From assembly GCA_934364795.1 (NCBI GenBank), contig CAKRMK010000011.1, positions 21,349 to 85,348 on the forward strand: 64,000 bases of DNA, in the 5' to 3' direction. Made by a program: the position numbers and the translations under genes. The notes under the pieces are model-generated. The model made no database searches. It saw only the letters and a list, made by a program, of their open reading frames with translations, and was not told where the DNA came from. This document shows positions 18,699-27,678 of the stretch, in pieces (the stretch's first letter is position 1; each line of letters starts with the position of its first letter). Source of the stretch: an uncultured Blautia sp. GTDB lineage: Bacteria > Bacillota > Clostridia > Lachnospirales > Lachnospiraceae.

Positions 18699-19043
18699 GT
18701 TTGTTTCCTCCTAGGCTTTTTCGGTGTTACTATTCAATTGTCAAATTACAAAAATTATAGATTTGTAAAAAATCCTGTTATCAGGTTACGGTTACTGCTG
18801 CATGTTTTACGCAAAATTTTGTGCAGAAGTAACTTACGGACAAGTACAACGATACACTTTTTTGTTATTCATTGTGTCGTTTATTGTACTTTTCTTTGTT
18901 TTTCGTTGCTATAGTACATTTTATTGTCCTTTAACTCGTACTCTTGTGTGTTTTTGTTGTAAAAGAACGTTTTATTGTACTATATTTCGCATTTATGATG
19001 TTTTTCTGTCTTCTATTTTCCTTTTTCTTTATAAAAAGACGTA
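18699..19043. other. T-rich spacer between yidD and yidC
   Basis: No gene is seen in these 345 bases. The plus strand is strongly T-rich and carries three near-copies of TTTATTGTAC or TTTATTGTCC (about 18880-18980). Nearer yidC is an inverted repeat GTTACTGCTGCA / TGCAGAAGTAAC (18791-18833) and a small CCTGTTATCAGG palindrome (about 18773-18785) followed on the minus strand by a T run, a possible weak terminator or attenuator before yidC. Confidence 0.55.
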
Positions 19044-19268
19044 TTATGGTACAGGGTCATATCCTCCATGAGAAAAAGGATTGCAGCGTAAAATTCTCCA
19101 CACTGCAAGAAGCCCGCCTTTCAGCGCACCATATTTTTCGATTGCTTCCAAGCCATATTGAGAACATGTGGGAATATAAGGACATTTTGTTCTCTTCATC
19201 GGCGATATATATTTCTGATAGAGTCGAATCAACCATATCATGATATTTTTCGGTTTTAATCTGTTCAT
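19044..19268 (-). CDS. yidD: Membrane insertion efficiency factor YidD
   Basis: A 74-residue protein of the YidD family, which sits at the inner face of the membrane and aids YidC-dependent insertion. The family core is present: '[11 protein letters not shown]', then [10 protein letters not shown] (the C-x-P-T-C-S-x-Y motif), '[22 protein letters not shown]'-type end. AGGAGAG precedes the ATG by 6 nt. It lies 45 nt after rnpA, as in most bacteria. Confidence 0.95.
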   Translation of the reverse strand: MNRLKPKNIMIWLIRLYQKYISPMKRTKCPYIPTCSQYGLEAIEKYGALKGGLLAVWRILRCNPFSHGGYDPVP

Positions 19269-19313
19269 GATAATCTCTCCTGCGAAGTCCAGGCACTAAA
19301 ATAAATGCTTCAC

Positions 19314-19709
19314 TTAAGATTCGCTGTATGATTCTTCTTCATGAGTATCCTCCGGATGATCTTCCACCTCACGGCGAACCTTCATCCGTCCTGCAAGATG
19401 CATTAATGCACTTTCTATCTCCTGATAGGATCTGCCCCTGGCAGCAGGTCTTGCGACTACTACAATGTCAATGCCCTGGCGAAATGCCTCTTCATTCAGG
19501 CGGTAACTCTCTCTGACCAGTCTGGTGACTCTGTGGCGTACCACACTATTCCCTACTTTTTTACTTACTGATATTCCCAGACGATTCTCCATGTGCCGTT
19601 CCCTGTTCTCCAGCACGTACATCACCAGATACCGATTTGCCTGCGATGTTCCTTTTCGGTATACCTTCTGAAACTCATTATTCTTCTTTAAGGAGTCTGA
19701 ATATTGCAT
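19314..19709 (-). CDS. rnpA: Ribonuclease P protein component
   Basis: A 131-residue basic protein that helps the RNase P RNA bind precursor tRNA and remove its 5' leader. The start QYSDSLKKNNEFQKVYRKG and the RNR-type motif 'VGNSVVRHRVTRLVRESYR' identify it. The C-terminus has an extra acidic Glu/Ser tail. AAGGAG lies 6 nt before the ATG. It is co-oriented with rpmH, 68 nt upstream, with a small hairpin between them. Confidence 0.96.
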   Translation of the reverse strand: MQYSDSLKKNNEFQKVYRKGTSQANRYLVMYVLENRERHMENRLGISVSKKVGNSVVRHRVTRLVRESYRLNEEAFRQGIDIVVVARPAARGRSYQEIESALMHLAGRMKVRREVEDHPEDTHEEESYSES

Positions 19710-19742
19710 CTGATTCTCCTTTTATTAATTTTTTATAGAAGA

Positions 19743-19767
19743 AAAGACCACATTAACTGCGGTCTTT
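19743..19767 (-). terminator. Hairpin between rpmH and rnpA
   Basis: The stem AAAGACC/GGTCTTT with a short loop lies about 10 nt beyond the rpmH stop, followed on the minus strand by a weak T-rich run. It probably lowers read-through from the highly expressed rpmH into rnpA. Confidence 0.6.
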
Positions 19768-19777
19768 CTTATCAGTC

Positions 19778-19912
19778 TTAAGCGGATAAACGCTTTCTTC
19801 CTTTTAATCTTCTGGCAGCTAATACTTTACGTCCGCCTTTTGTGCTCATACGAGCTCTGAAGCCATGGACTTTCGCTCTTGATCTTTTTTTCGGCTGAAA
19901 TGTCATTTTCAT
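19778..19912 (-). CDS. rpmH: 50S ribosomal protein L34
   Basis: A 44-residue very basic protein, start ATG at 19912 and stop TAA at 19780-19778. The translation starts [12 protein letters not shown] and contains '[20 protein letters not shown]', diagnostic of L34. A GGAGGTG site precedes the start. It is the first gene leftward of oriC and heads the rpmH-rnpA-yidD-yidC-khpB run. Confidence 0.97.
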   Translation of the reverse strand: MKMTFQPKKRSRAKVHGFRARMSTKGGRKVLAARRLKGRKRLSA

Positions 19913-19977
19913 AGGTAAAGCACCTCCTTTATCTATATGGAATTTAAAATTATTAACCTAATCAGAACATCATTTCA

Positions 19978-20006
19978 ATTATATTCATAAATGCCTTTTT
20001 CGTCAA
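19978..20006 (-). promoter_or_regulatory. rpmH promoter
   Basis: On the minus strand TTGACG (20006-20001) and TATAAT (19983-19978) are separated by exactly 17 bp, about 65 nt before the rpmH start. This is a near-consensus vegetative promoter at the edge of the origin. Confidence 0.8.
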
Positions 20007-20871
20007 GCAAAAATTCTTGCAAAACCATCTTTTTTTATCACTTTTTTTTATCCACTTAGTTTTCCACACTGTGTATAACTTGTCTTTTTTAAGAGGTTTA
20101 CGTAACATTATCCACATTTTGTGGATAACTTGTGGATAACCCGTGGATTATCTGCAAAACTATCCACTTTTGACAGTTGATTCTTAAGCACAATTGCCAA
20201 AAAACTGCATTTTTCGAGAGGATTCGACAGTGGATAGAGTTATGCACATATTTTTCCATTATTGACACCCATAATCCAATGTTATGGTAACCACAAAAGT
20301 TATCAACTTTGTTATCCACATTTATCCACACACAAAATGTTGATAACTTTTATGTTTATTCACAAGATATCCCCATACTTTATACTGGGAATTTTTTCTT
20401 ATCCACCGCATATTTTTTATAATTGTGGATGATTTGTGGACTATTCTACACTTTTCCCCATGTATTTTTCTAATTTTCACGTTTTCTGCTACATTTTCTT
20501 ACTTAATTCTATCTTATATTAATCGTACATTAACCATAATAACTGCAGCATAACCTTTACACTTTTATTTTTAACATATTTCTCATTGCTTTTTTTCTAA
20601 AGAATTCCTTCTAAAGCATGTCCCAAAAGGCTTCCTACAAGGTGCCAATCATATTTTTGTGGATAACTATCCTGATTTTTTCTCAAAAACAGCTGTAAAT
20701 CCATTAAAATGTGTATAATTTTCCTATTTATATAAGAATTTCTCATTGCGAAATGACAGGATTTATTATAATATATATAAGGATATTTATGTCCTTTCAT
20801 GGCTTTTTTATCAGGAAATCCGATTTTTTTCCTGATATGTTGATAAATCAGATGTGTTACGGGAGGAAAAA
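20007..20871. other. oriC: oriC, upstream DnaA-box cluster and AT-rich region
   Basis: This gene-free region between rpmH and dnaA carries perfect TTATCCACA boxes: plus orientation at 20108-20116, 20312-20320 and 20322-20330; minus orientation at 20120-20128, 20131-20139 and 20658-20666. One-mismatch relatives lie at 20048-20056, 20070-20078, 20339-20347, 20356-20364 and 20399-20407. The 20460-20600 and 20755-20790 stretches are markedly AT-rich. Location beside dnaA and the change of gene direction support this as the upstream half of a bipartite origin. Confidence 0.9.
20767..20772 (+). promoter_or_regulatory. Probable dnaA promoter -10
   Basis: TATAAT at 20767-20772, about 100 nt before the dnaA start, with TTGCGA at 20746-20751 only 15 bp upstream, so the -35 is uncertain. 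The perfect DnaA box at 20658-20666 lies about 100 bp upstream of it, which would allow autoregulation. Confidence 0.5.
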
Positions 20872-22236
20872 ATGAGCACAGTAATAGAAAAATGGGATGA
20901 AATCCTGGAAATTGTGAAAAAGGAGCACGATTTGTCCGATGTCCGCTTCGACACCTGGCTGAAACCTCTGAAGGTTTTTGATGTCAGTGGCAATGTGGTT
21001 ACCATTATCGCATCTGACCAGGTACGTTTAAGCTATATTAATAAGAATTATAAACTGCCTCTGCAGGTTACTATAAGCGAAGTCACCGGAATGACTGACT
21101 GCGAAGTTAAATTTATCCTTCCAGAAGATGTTCCTGCCAAAAAATCCACTTCCGAAATCACACCTGAGCAGAACAACCGTTTTAAGGACAGATGCGAAGA
21201 AGCAAATCTGAACCCGAAATACACATTCAATACCTTTATCGTGGGCAGCAACAACAAGCTGGCACAGGCAGCAGCTCTGGCAGTAGCGGAATCTCCGGGA
21301 AATACCTACAATCCGCTGTTTATCTATGGTGGCGCCGGACTGGGAAAGACCCATCTGATGCATTCCATCGCCCACTTTATTATTGAAAACGATGATAACA
21401 GCAAGGTTCTCTATGTTACCAGTGAGGAATTTACCAATGAACTGATCGAAACCATTCGTAACGGAAACAATACCGCTATGAGTAAATTCCGTGAAAAGTA
21501 CCGTAACATTGATGTCCTTCTTATTGATGATATTCAGTTTATTATAGGAAAGGAATCCACACAGGAGGAATTTTTCCACACCTTTAACAGCCTGTACAGC
21601 GCAAACAAACAGATTATTATATCCTCAGATAAACCACCGAAGGATATGGAAATTCTGGATGAACGTTTCCGTTCCAGGTTCGAATGGGGCTTAATAGTTG
21701 ACATAACTCTTCCGGATTATGAGACTCGAATGGCAATCCTTCATAAGAAAGAGGAGATGGACGGCTACAATGTAAGCGAAGATGTTATCAAATACATTGC
21801 AAATAACATCAAATCCAACATCCGTGAACTGGAAGGTGCCTTTAATAAGGTAGTTGCTTACGCAAAACTGGAGAAAAAAGAGGTTACACTGGAGCTTGCC
21901 GAGCAGGCCCTCAAGGATATCATCGCACCAAATGAGAATAAACAGATTACTGCAGAATACATTATTTCCATGGTAGCGGAACATTATAATGTAAGTACTG
22001 CTGATCTTTGCGGAAATAAGAGAAGTTCCAAGATTGTTATGCCAAGACAGGTGGCAATGTACCTTTGCCGCGAAATTCTGGCCATTCCTCTTAAGAATGT
22101 GGGACAGTATCTTGGAAATCGTGACCATACAACCGTTATGCACGGTGTTGAAAAAATCGAAAAAGAGCTCCAGAACAATGAACAGTTACAGAGCACCATC
22201 GATACATTGAAGAAAAAAATTAATCCACAAACTTAA
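20872..22236 (+). CDS. dnaA: Chromosomal replication initiator DnaA
   Basis: A 454-residue AAA+ initiator. Domain I (about 1-85) and a linker precede the ATPase with Walker A GGAGLGKTH, Walker B LLIDDIQF and the sensor region; domain IV ends with the DnaA-box-binding helix-turn-helix RDHTTVMHGVEKI. It binds DnaA boxes and melts the origin. The start is ATG at 20872 with GGGAGG 5 nt upstream; a GTG at 20854 in the same frame lies before that site. DnaA-box clusters flank the gene on both sides. Confidence 0.98.
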   Translation: MSTVIEKWDEILEIVKKEHDLSDVRFDTWLKPLKVFDVSGNVVTIIASDQVRLSYINKNYKLPLQVTISEVTGMTDCEVKFILPEDVPAKKSTSEITPEQNNRFKDRCEEANLNPKYTFNTFIVGSNNKLAQAAALAVAESPGNTYNPLFIYGGAGLGKTHLMHSIAHFIIENDDNSKVLYVTSEEFTNELIETIRNGNNTAMSKFREKYRNIDVLLIDDIQFIIGKESTQEEFFHTFNSLYSANKQIIISSDKPPKDMEILDERFRSRFEWGLIVDITLPDYETRMAILHKKEEMDGYNVSEDVIKYIANNIKSNIRELEGAFNKVVAYAKLEKKEVTLELAEQALKDIIAPNENKQITAEYIISMVAEHYNVSTADLCGNKRSSKIVMPRQVAMYLCREILAIPLKNVGQYLGNRDHTTVMHGVEKIEKELQNNEQLQSTIDTLKKKINPQT

Positions 22237-22514
22237 CACATTTTTTCCACATTTCATGTGTATAAGATGTTGACATTATGTGTATTAATGTGAATAACTT
22301 TTTGTTCAAAAATCGCCAATGTGGTTTTACACAGGTTATTCACACCCTAAACCAATGCTTTTACACGAAGTTATCCATATCCGAAACCCTTTTATTCACT
22401 GGGTCAAAGGGACTTATTCACATATTCACACCCCCTACGGCGGATACTGCGGATTTCTTCTTAAATATATTTTATGAAAAAACCATTTTCACCAGAAAGG
22501 AAGTTATACACATT
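22237..22514. other. oriC, dnaA-dnaN DnaA-box cluster and candidate unwinding element
   Basis: This 278-bp spacer contains DnaA-box-like 9-mers TTATTCACA or close variants at 22289-22297 (minus), 22336-22344, 22371-22379 (TTATCCATA), 22392-22400 and 22414-22422, plus TGTGTATAA at 22257-22265. After the last boxes comes a GC-rich patch (about 22431-22452) and then an AT-rich stretch (about 22456-22490) before dnaN. That order of boxes, GC-rich patch and AT-rich tract resembles the basal unwinding region of the Bacillus origin. Confidence 0.75.
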
Positions 22515-23630
22515 ATGAAAATCATTTGCTCCAAAAGTAACCTGTTAAAAAGTGTCAGTATTTCCTTAAAAGCAGTTCCATCAAAAACAACAATGCCAAT
22601 TCTGGAATGCATTCTTATTGATGCAACTTCTGGTCAGATTAAATTTACAACCAATGATATGGAACTTGGAATTGAAACAATCGTTGATGGTACTATAGAA
22701 GAAAAGGGAAGGGTTGCATTAAATGCAAAGATCTTCTATGAAATCATTCGAAGACTTCCTGACAACGATGTTACTATAAAAACTGATGAAAAATTTGCCG
22801 CAACTATCACCTGTGAGAAAGCAAAATTCAATATTCCTGGAAAATCAGGGGAAGATTTTGCATATTTGCCACTAATTGAAAGAGATGAGCCCTTAACTAT
22901 CTCGCAATATACATTAAAGAACATGATTTATCAGACAATATTCTCAATTGCAGTCAACGATAACAACAAATTAATGACTGGTGAATTGTTTGAAATTAAG
23001 AATAATTGTCTGAAAGTTGTTTCCCTTGACGGACACCGTATTGCCATCCGCAAAATGCCTCTGAAAAAAGATTATTCCGACCGCAAGGTTGTAGTACCTG
23101 GCAAAACACTTAACGAGATCAGTAAGATCTTATCAGGTGAGATGGATGACGTTGTGAGCATTTATTTTACAAATAATCATATTTTATTTGAATTTGACCA
23201 GACAATGGTGGTTTCCCGTCTTATTGAAGGCGAATATTTCCGCATTGACCAGATGCTTTCCAGTGATTATGAAACGAAGCTTTCCATTAACAAAAAAGAA
23301 TTCCTGGATTGTATCGACCGTGCCACACTTCTTGTAAGAGAGGGAGACAAAAAACCGATCATCATCCATATTACAGACAACAGTATGGAGCTGAAGATTG
23401 ATTCTGCAATGGGTTCCATGAATGAGGATATTGATATTCAGAAAGAGGGTAAAGATATTCTTATTGGATTTAATCCGAAATTCCTTATTGATGCCCTTAA
23501 AGTAATTGATGATGAAATGATTGATATTTATCTTGTGAATCCAAAAGCACCATGCTTTATCAGGGATGAGGAAGAGACTTATACTTATCTGATCCTGCCA
23601 GTTAACATCAATCAGAATCAGGCAAGATAA
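22515..23630 (+). CDS. dnaN: DNA polymerase III beta subunit (sliding clamp)
   Basis: A 371-residue clamp that encircles DNA and tethers polymerase III. The start is ATG at 22515 (MKIICSKSNLLKSV) with AAAGGAAG about 12 nt upstream; the frame stays open for 79 codons further up but that part is the origin spacer, not protein. The three beta-clamp repeats and the C-terminal 'EETYTYLILPVN' region are recognisable. It follows dnaA and precedes yaaA and recF in the standard order. Confidence 0.98.
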   Translation: MKIICSKSNLLKSVSISLKAVPSKTTMPILECILIDATSGQIKFTTNDMELGIETIVDGTIEEKGRVALNAKIFYEIIRRLPDNDVTIKTDEKFAATITCEKAKFNIPGKSGEDFAYLPLIERDEPLTISQYTLKNMIYQTIFSIAVNDNNKLMTGELFEIKNNCLKVVSLDGHRIAIRKMPLKKDYSDRKVVVPGKTLNEISKILSGEMDDVVSIYFTNNHILFEFDQTMVVSRLIEGEYFRIDQMLSSDYETKLSINKKEFLDCIDRATLLVREGDKKPIIIHITDNSMELKIDSAMGSMNEDIDIQKEGKDILIGFNPKFLIDALKVIDDEMIDIYLVNPKAPCFIRDEEETYTYLILPVNINQNQAR

Positions 23631-23685
23631 TTCACATATAGTTTTGAATATTTTTTAGCTGCATAAAGGCAGCAGGAGGCTTACT

Positions 23686-23901
23686 TTGGAAATCAGAATC
23701 AGAGATGAATTTATTAAACTTGGCCAGGCACTTAAGCTTGCAGACCTTGTTTCAGACGGTGTTGAAGCAAAATATGTGATCAACGACGGTCTTGTAAAAG
23801 TAAATGGAGAGGTGGATACCAGAAGAGGCCGTAAGGTCTACGATGGTGATGTTATTTCTTACAATGGCCAGGATGTGAAGGTTCTGTCAGGAAAAGAATA
23901 A
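23686..23901 (+). CDS. yaaA: S4-domain RNA-binding protein YaaA
   Basis: A 71-residue S4 domain protein with the usual 'LGQALKLADLVSDG.EAK..I..G.V.VNG....RRGRKV' pattern. It starts at TTG 23686 with a strong AGGAGG 6 nt upstream. The gene is conserved between dnaN and recF in Firmicutes; it is thought to bind RNA, probably in ribosome assembly, but its exact job is not settled. It ends one base before recF, so the two are likely co-translated. Confidence 0.93.
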   Translation: MEIRIRDEFIKLGQALKLADLVSDGVEAKYVINDGLVKVNGEVDTRRGRKVYDGDVISYNGQDVKVLSGKE

Positions 23902-23902
23902 G

Positions 23903-24988
23903 ATGGCTTATATTGAATCCATAAAATTAAGCAATTTTCGTAATTATGAATCCCTGGAGCTGAATTTTGACAAGGGAACCAACATTTTCTATGGGGACAA
24001 TGCACAGGGAAAGACAAATATTCTGGAAGCTGTTTATCTTTGCGGAACCAGTAAATCACACAAGGGAAGCAAGGATAAGGAGATCATCCGTTTTGACCAG
24101 GAAGAAGCACATATCAGGATGATGGTGGCAAAGGATTCCATGTCTTATAAGATTGATATGCATCTTCGGAAAAATAAAGCAAAGGGAGTGGCCATAAACG
24201 GCCTTCCCATTAAGAAAGCCAGGGAGCTCCTAGGTGTGGTGAACCTGGTTTTCTTTTCTCCTGAAGATCTGAATATCATCAAGAACGGACCTGGTGAGAG
24301 AAGACGCTTCATGGATGCGGAGCTTTGCCAGCTGGACAAATTGTACCTGACAGATCTTGCAGGTTACAATCACATCCTGAACCAGAGAAACAAGCTGCTC
24401 AAGGATATGTATCACCAGCCCTCTCTGAAGGCAACTCTTGATGTATGGGATATGCAGCTGGTGAATTACGGCAGGAAGATTATTGAGAAGAGAAGCGAGT
24501 TTGTAGAATCCCTGAATGAGATTATCAAAGAAATACACAGAAATCTTACCGGCGGAATAGAACATATTGAAGTGATCTATGAACCAAGTGTAAAAAGTGA
24601 AGAGCTGGAGGAAAGCCTTTTTCGTAACAGAGAAAGGGATCTGCGGATGAAGCTGACTTCTTCGGGACCTCACAGAGATGACCTGATGGTTTCCGTCAAT
24701 GGAATAGATATCCGTAAATATGGTTCCCAGGGGCAGCAAAGGACAGCAGCTTTGTCCCTGAAGCTTTCGGAAATTTATCTGGTAGAGAAAATCATTCACG
24801 ATAAACCGGTGCTTCTTCTGGATGATGTGCTTTCGGAGCTGGATGGCAGCAGGCAGAATTATCTGCTGGAAAGTATCCATGACATTCAGACTATGATTAC
24901 CTGTACCGGTCTGGATGATTTTATCAGTCATCAGTTTAAAATCAATAAAGTTTTTCAGGTAATTTCCGGGCATGTGTATCTGCCGTAG
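23903..24988 (+). CDS. recF: DNA replication and repair protein RecF
   Basis: A 361-residue SMC-like ATPase that helps load RecA at gaps. Walker A is GDNAQGKTN (about 31-39), the signature is 'YGSQGQQRTAALSLKLSE' and Walker B is 'PVLLLDDVLSELD'. Starts 2 nt after the yaaA stop. The end matches the family length. In many Firmicutes gyrB follows directly; here an 839-residue TPR/P-loop gene and rsmA come next and gyrB is 32 kb further on. Confidence 0.97.
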   Translation: MAYIESIKLSNFRNYESLELNFDKGTNIFYGDNAQGKTNILEAVYLCGTSKSHKGSKDKEIIRFDQEEAHIRMMVAKDSMSYKIDMHLRKNKAKGVAINGLPIKKARELLGVVNLVFFSPEDLNIIKNGPGERRRFMDAELCQLDKLYLTDLAGYNHILNQRNKLLKDMYHQPSLKATLDVWDMQLVNYGRKIIEKRSEFVESLNEIIKEIHRNLTGGIEHIEVIYEPSVKSEELEESLFRNRERDLRMKLTSSGPHRDDLMVSVNGIDIRKYGSQGQQRTAALSLKLSEIYLVEKIIHDKPVLLLDDVLSELDGSRQNYLLESIHDIQTMITCTGLDDFISHQFKINKVFQVISGHVYLP

Positions 24989-25046
24989 TTATTGTTCGCA
25001 GGCAATGTTCCGCAAGGCGTTTTTTGTGAACGGAATGAACAGTAAC
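24988..25046. repeat. Dispersed palindromic repeat, family B copy 1
   Basis: Ends GTTATTGTTC (24988-24997) and GAACAGTAAC (25037-25046) are inverted with one mismatch. The first base belongs to the codon after the recF stop. Related elements are at 33915-33977 and 62554-62628. Confidence 0.65.
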
Positions 25047-25073
25047 TCTGCCATAATTTTGTTTAAGTATATT

Positions 25074-25102
25074 TTGACAAGGATAATAGGTTATGCTAAA
25101 CT
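25074..25102 (+). promoter_or_regulatory. Promoter of the TPR/P-loop gene
   Basis: TTGACA (25074-25079), a 17-bp spacer and TAAACT (25097-25102) with an extended TGC just before it. Transcription would start about 12-15 nt before the first possible start codon, giving a very short leader. Confidence 0.75.
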
Positions 25103-25120
25103 TGCATTAACTATGGAAAG

Positions 25121-27640
25121 TTGGTGAAAATTTTGGATAAAGAGGAATTTCGGGTTAAACTTGAAGAGATTAACCATTTAGTAGAACAGAAGGACTACAA
25201 AGGTGCCATGAATGTAGTTGACAGCATCGACTGGCGCCGTGTGAAAAATGTCCGTACCCTTTGTGTGGTTGGGGAAATCTATGCTGCCAATAAGCGTTAC
25301 GAAGACAGTAAAGAAATTTTCCTTCTTGCTTATCACAGAGCCTCCATTGGAAAAAATATTCTTTACCGTCTGGTAGAAGTATCATTGAAATTAGGTGATA
25401 TTTCTGAAGCTGTAGAATTTTATGAGGAATACAGGGAAGTTGCACCTCATGATAACGCCCAGTATATTTTGAAATATAAGATCCTGAAAGAGAAAAAGGC
25501 TTCTTATGCAGAGCAGATTAAAGTTCTGGAAGAATATAAGGAGAAAGAATTCACTGAAAAATGGTCTTATGAGCTGGCAAAGGTTTATTACCAGGCAGGT
25601 GAGAAAGAGAAATGTCTGGATCTTTGTAATGAGATCATTCTGTGGTTCAGTGAGGGCAGCTATGTAATGAAAGCTCTGGATCTGAAGCAGCGTATGGGTG
25701 CGCTGACCGGTGCGGAGAAAGAACGGTATGAAGAACAGTTTGTACCGAAGCTTCTGAAGCCGGAAGAGGCCGGAGAAATTCAGGCAGAAAAAGAAGAAAA
25801 AGCTGCAGAAGAACAAAAAGGTGACCAGGAAATCGAGAGTATTCAGATCAAGAATGAGGATCTGGATGGTGTAGAAAGCCTTCAGGAGAAGATTTCAAAA
25901 GGCTTAAGAGATATTTTTGGCAGCCGCAAGATGGAAGAAATGGAAGATAGCATAAGTTCTTCCGAGGAGCAAAAAGAGGTTCAGGAGGAAATGCTTCGTG
26001 ATCCGGCTTCCGAGAAAGAGTATGCAAGTGTTCCGGAATTAGAGCCGGAGAACGGAAAAGCAGGAGAGACTTCAGTTGTGAAAGAGGCTCCAAAGGTTGA
26101 ATTATCCGAGAATATCAAGCTTCCAACTTTGGAAATACCAGAATCCATGAAGAATCTGAATCAGGATGAGACAGAGGTTCCCAAGGCTCCGGTACAGAAC
26201 AGTATTTTTGCAGGAGACAGCGAGGAAGATCCTTCTTCACAGAAAACAGATTTCGATTTCAGCAATTTTAATCTTGAGGATACCATTCTGGCAGCAGCAA
26301 GTGCACAGGGAATTGAGATTCCGGATGAGAAGCCGGATGAAGCCAAAATTCAGGAAGAAAATGCCGAGATTGTACAGGCAGTCAAGGCTGTTGCACAGAA
26401 TTCCACCGCAAAGGCTTCTGTAAAAGCAGCACCGGAAGAAGCAGAAGAGGTAGTTACTCCGGACGAAGAAGTGATTGAAGAAACTCCTGTCAGCAAGAAG
26501 AAACCTGTGGTAGAGCTTGAAGAAGAGGAGTTCCTTTCAGAGGAAGATCTCCAGGCTGCTGAAGACGAATTTATGAATGGTCCTGCAGGACGCAATGTAA
26601 ATACACAGGCAAAAGAGCCGGAAGACTCTATATCTGAAGATGAATTTATTGCCAGCATGTTAAAAGAAAGTGTTGGACAGGATGAGGACGAAGCTGCACC
26701 AGCCTATGAGGATGGGGCAGTAACTGAAGATGCCGAAGAAGAGGATGACTCTGAATTTACTGATGAGGAAGAGGTAGAAGAGCAGACAGAAGATGCAGCA
26801 CCTCTTTCCGAAGAGGAGGAGCTGGAACAGTTTATTGATTCTATCCAGCCAAAGGAGAAACGGAATCCATCTGATATTGTCCCAAGAGAGAAAAATCTCA
26901 CAGACGATGAAAAGAAGCTTTTCACTTACTTTGTGAAAGTTCCGGGAATGAAAGACCAGCTGATCAGTGCCCTTTGTGATGTGCAGATGGCAGCAGCAGA
27001 TAAGACCTCCAAGACCGGTAATGTGATTGTTATGGGTGGAAGAGAGACTGGTAAGACCAGACTGATCGCAAGCCTGATCCCTGCTATCTGTAAAGAGCTG
27101 AATCTGCCGGCTTCCAGAGTGGCTTATGTTTTTGCAGACCAGCTTAATGAGATGGATATTGCGAAAGTAGTTGGCAAGCTTAGCGGTGGCTTCCTTGTAA
27201 TTGAAAATGCCAACCAGCTTACCCAGGAGACAGTGGATATGCTGGATAAGGCAATGGAATTCCGCACAGACGGTCTGACCGTTATTATCGAGGATGAGAA
27301 GATCGGCATGCGTAAGCTGATGGCAAGATTCCCGAAATTTGCAAAGAAATTTACATCCATGATCAATATTCCGGTATTTACCAATGATGAGCTTGTAAAC
27401 TTCGCCAGAGTTTATACCAAGGAGAATGGTTACAAGATCGACCAGATGGGAATGCTGGCATTATATAATCTGATTGGTGTAAATCAGAAAGAAGATCAGC
27501 CTATGAGTATTGGTGCAGTAAAAGACATGCTTGACACTGCAATGGCGAAAGCCCAGGGCGGACTTCTGAAATTTGGCAAGAAAAAAAGAGTAGACCGTGA
27601 CGGATTTACGGTTCTTTATGAGAAAGATTTCACAAAATAA
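25121..27640 (+). CDS. TPR / acidic-linker / P-loop ATPase-like protein of unknown function
   Basis: An 839-residue protein not matched to a named family. Residues about 1-210 form TPR-like helical repeats ('ALY...G.YE.S...F..A', 'YELAKVYYQAGEKEKCLDL'). A long Glu/Asp/Ser/Pro-rich linker, probably disordered, runs from about 215 to 590. The C-terminal 250 residues hold a P-loop GGRETGKT (639-646), a Walker B-like 'GGFLVIENANQL' and a following helical part, the layout of a CbxX/SpoVK-like AAA domain. No membrane segment or signal peptide. Start is uncertain: TTG 25121, GTG 25124 or TTG 25133, with GGAAAG just upstream. Its own promoter and its place between recF and rsmA, close to oriC, suggest a housekeeping role; the function is unknown. 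Confidence 0.7.
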   Translation: MVKILDKEEFRVKLEEINHLVEQKDYKGAMNVVDSIDWRRVKNVRTLCVVGEIYAANKRYEDSKEIFLLAYHRASIGKNILYRLVEVSLKLGDISEAVEFYEEYREVAPHDNAQYILKYKILKEKKASYAEQIKVLEEYKEKEFTEKWSYELAKVYYQAGEKEKCLDLCNEIILWFSEGSYVMKALDLKQRMGALTGAEKERYEEQFVPKLLKPEEAGEIQAEKEEKAAEEQKGDQEIESIQIKNEDLDGVESLQEKISKGLRDIFGSRKMEEMEDSISSSEEQKEVQEEMLRDPASEKEYASVPELEPENGKAGETSVVKEAPKVELSENIKLPTLEIPESMKNLNQDETEVPKAPVQNSIFAGDSEEDPSSQKTDFDFSNFNLEDTILAAASAQGIEIPDEKPDEAKIQEENAEIVQAVKAVAQNSTAKASVKAAPEEAEEVVTPDEEVIEETPVSKKKPVVELEEEEFLSEEDLQAAEDEFMNGPAGRNVNTQAKEPEDSISEDEFIASMLKESVGQDEDEAAPAYEDGAVTEDAEEEDDSEFTDEEEVEEQTEDAAPLSEEEELEQFIDSIQPKEKRNPSDIVPREKNLTDDEKKLFTYFVKVPGMKDQLISALCDVQMAAADKTSKTGNVIVMGGRETGKTRLIASLIPAICKELNLPASRVAYVFADQLNEMDIAKVVGKLSGGFLVIENANQLTQETVDMLDKAMEFRTDGLTVIIEDEKIGMRKLMARFPKFAKKFTSMINIPVFTNDELVNFARVYTKENGYKIDQMGMLALYNLIGVNQKEDQPMSIGAVKDMLDTAMAKAQGGLLKFGKKKRVDRDGFTVLYEKDFTK

Positions 27641-27678
27641 CAAAAATCAAAATTCAGAAAGAGAAAGAGGAAATTAAC

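Noticed and set aside
20100..20410. CRISPR-like spaced repeats in the rpmH-dnaA gap
   Set aside because: The repeated units are 9-mer DnaA boxes in both orientations with irregular spacing, not 25-35 bp direct repeats with spacers.
22278..22514. N-terminal extension of dnaN
   Set aside because: The frame is open by chance through the origin spacer; dnaN proteins start at MKIICSK and a ribosome binding site lies just before 22515.
24230..24973. 247-codon open frame opposite recF
   Set aside because: recF motifs on the plus strand are clear across the whole span; the antisense product has no recognisable family.
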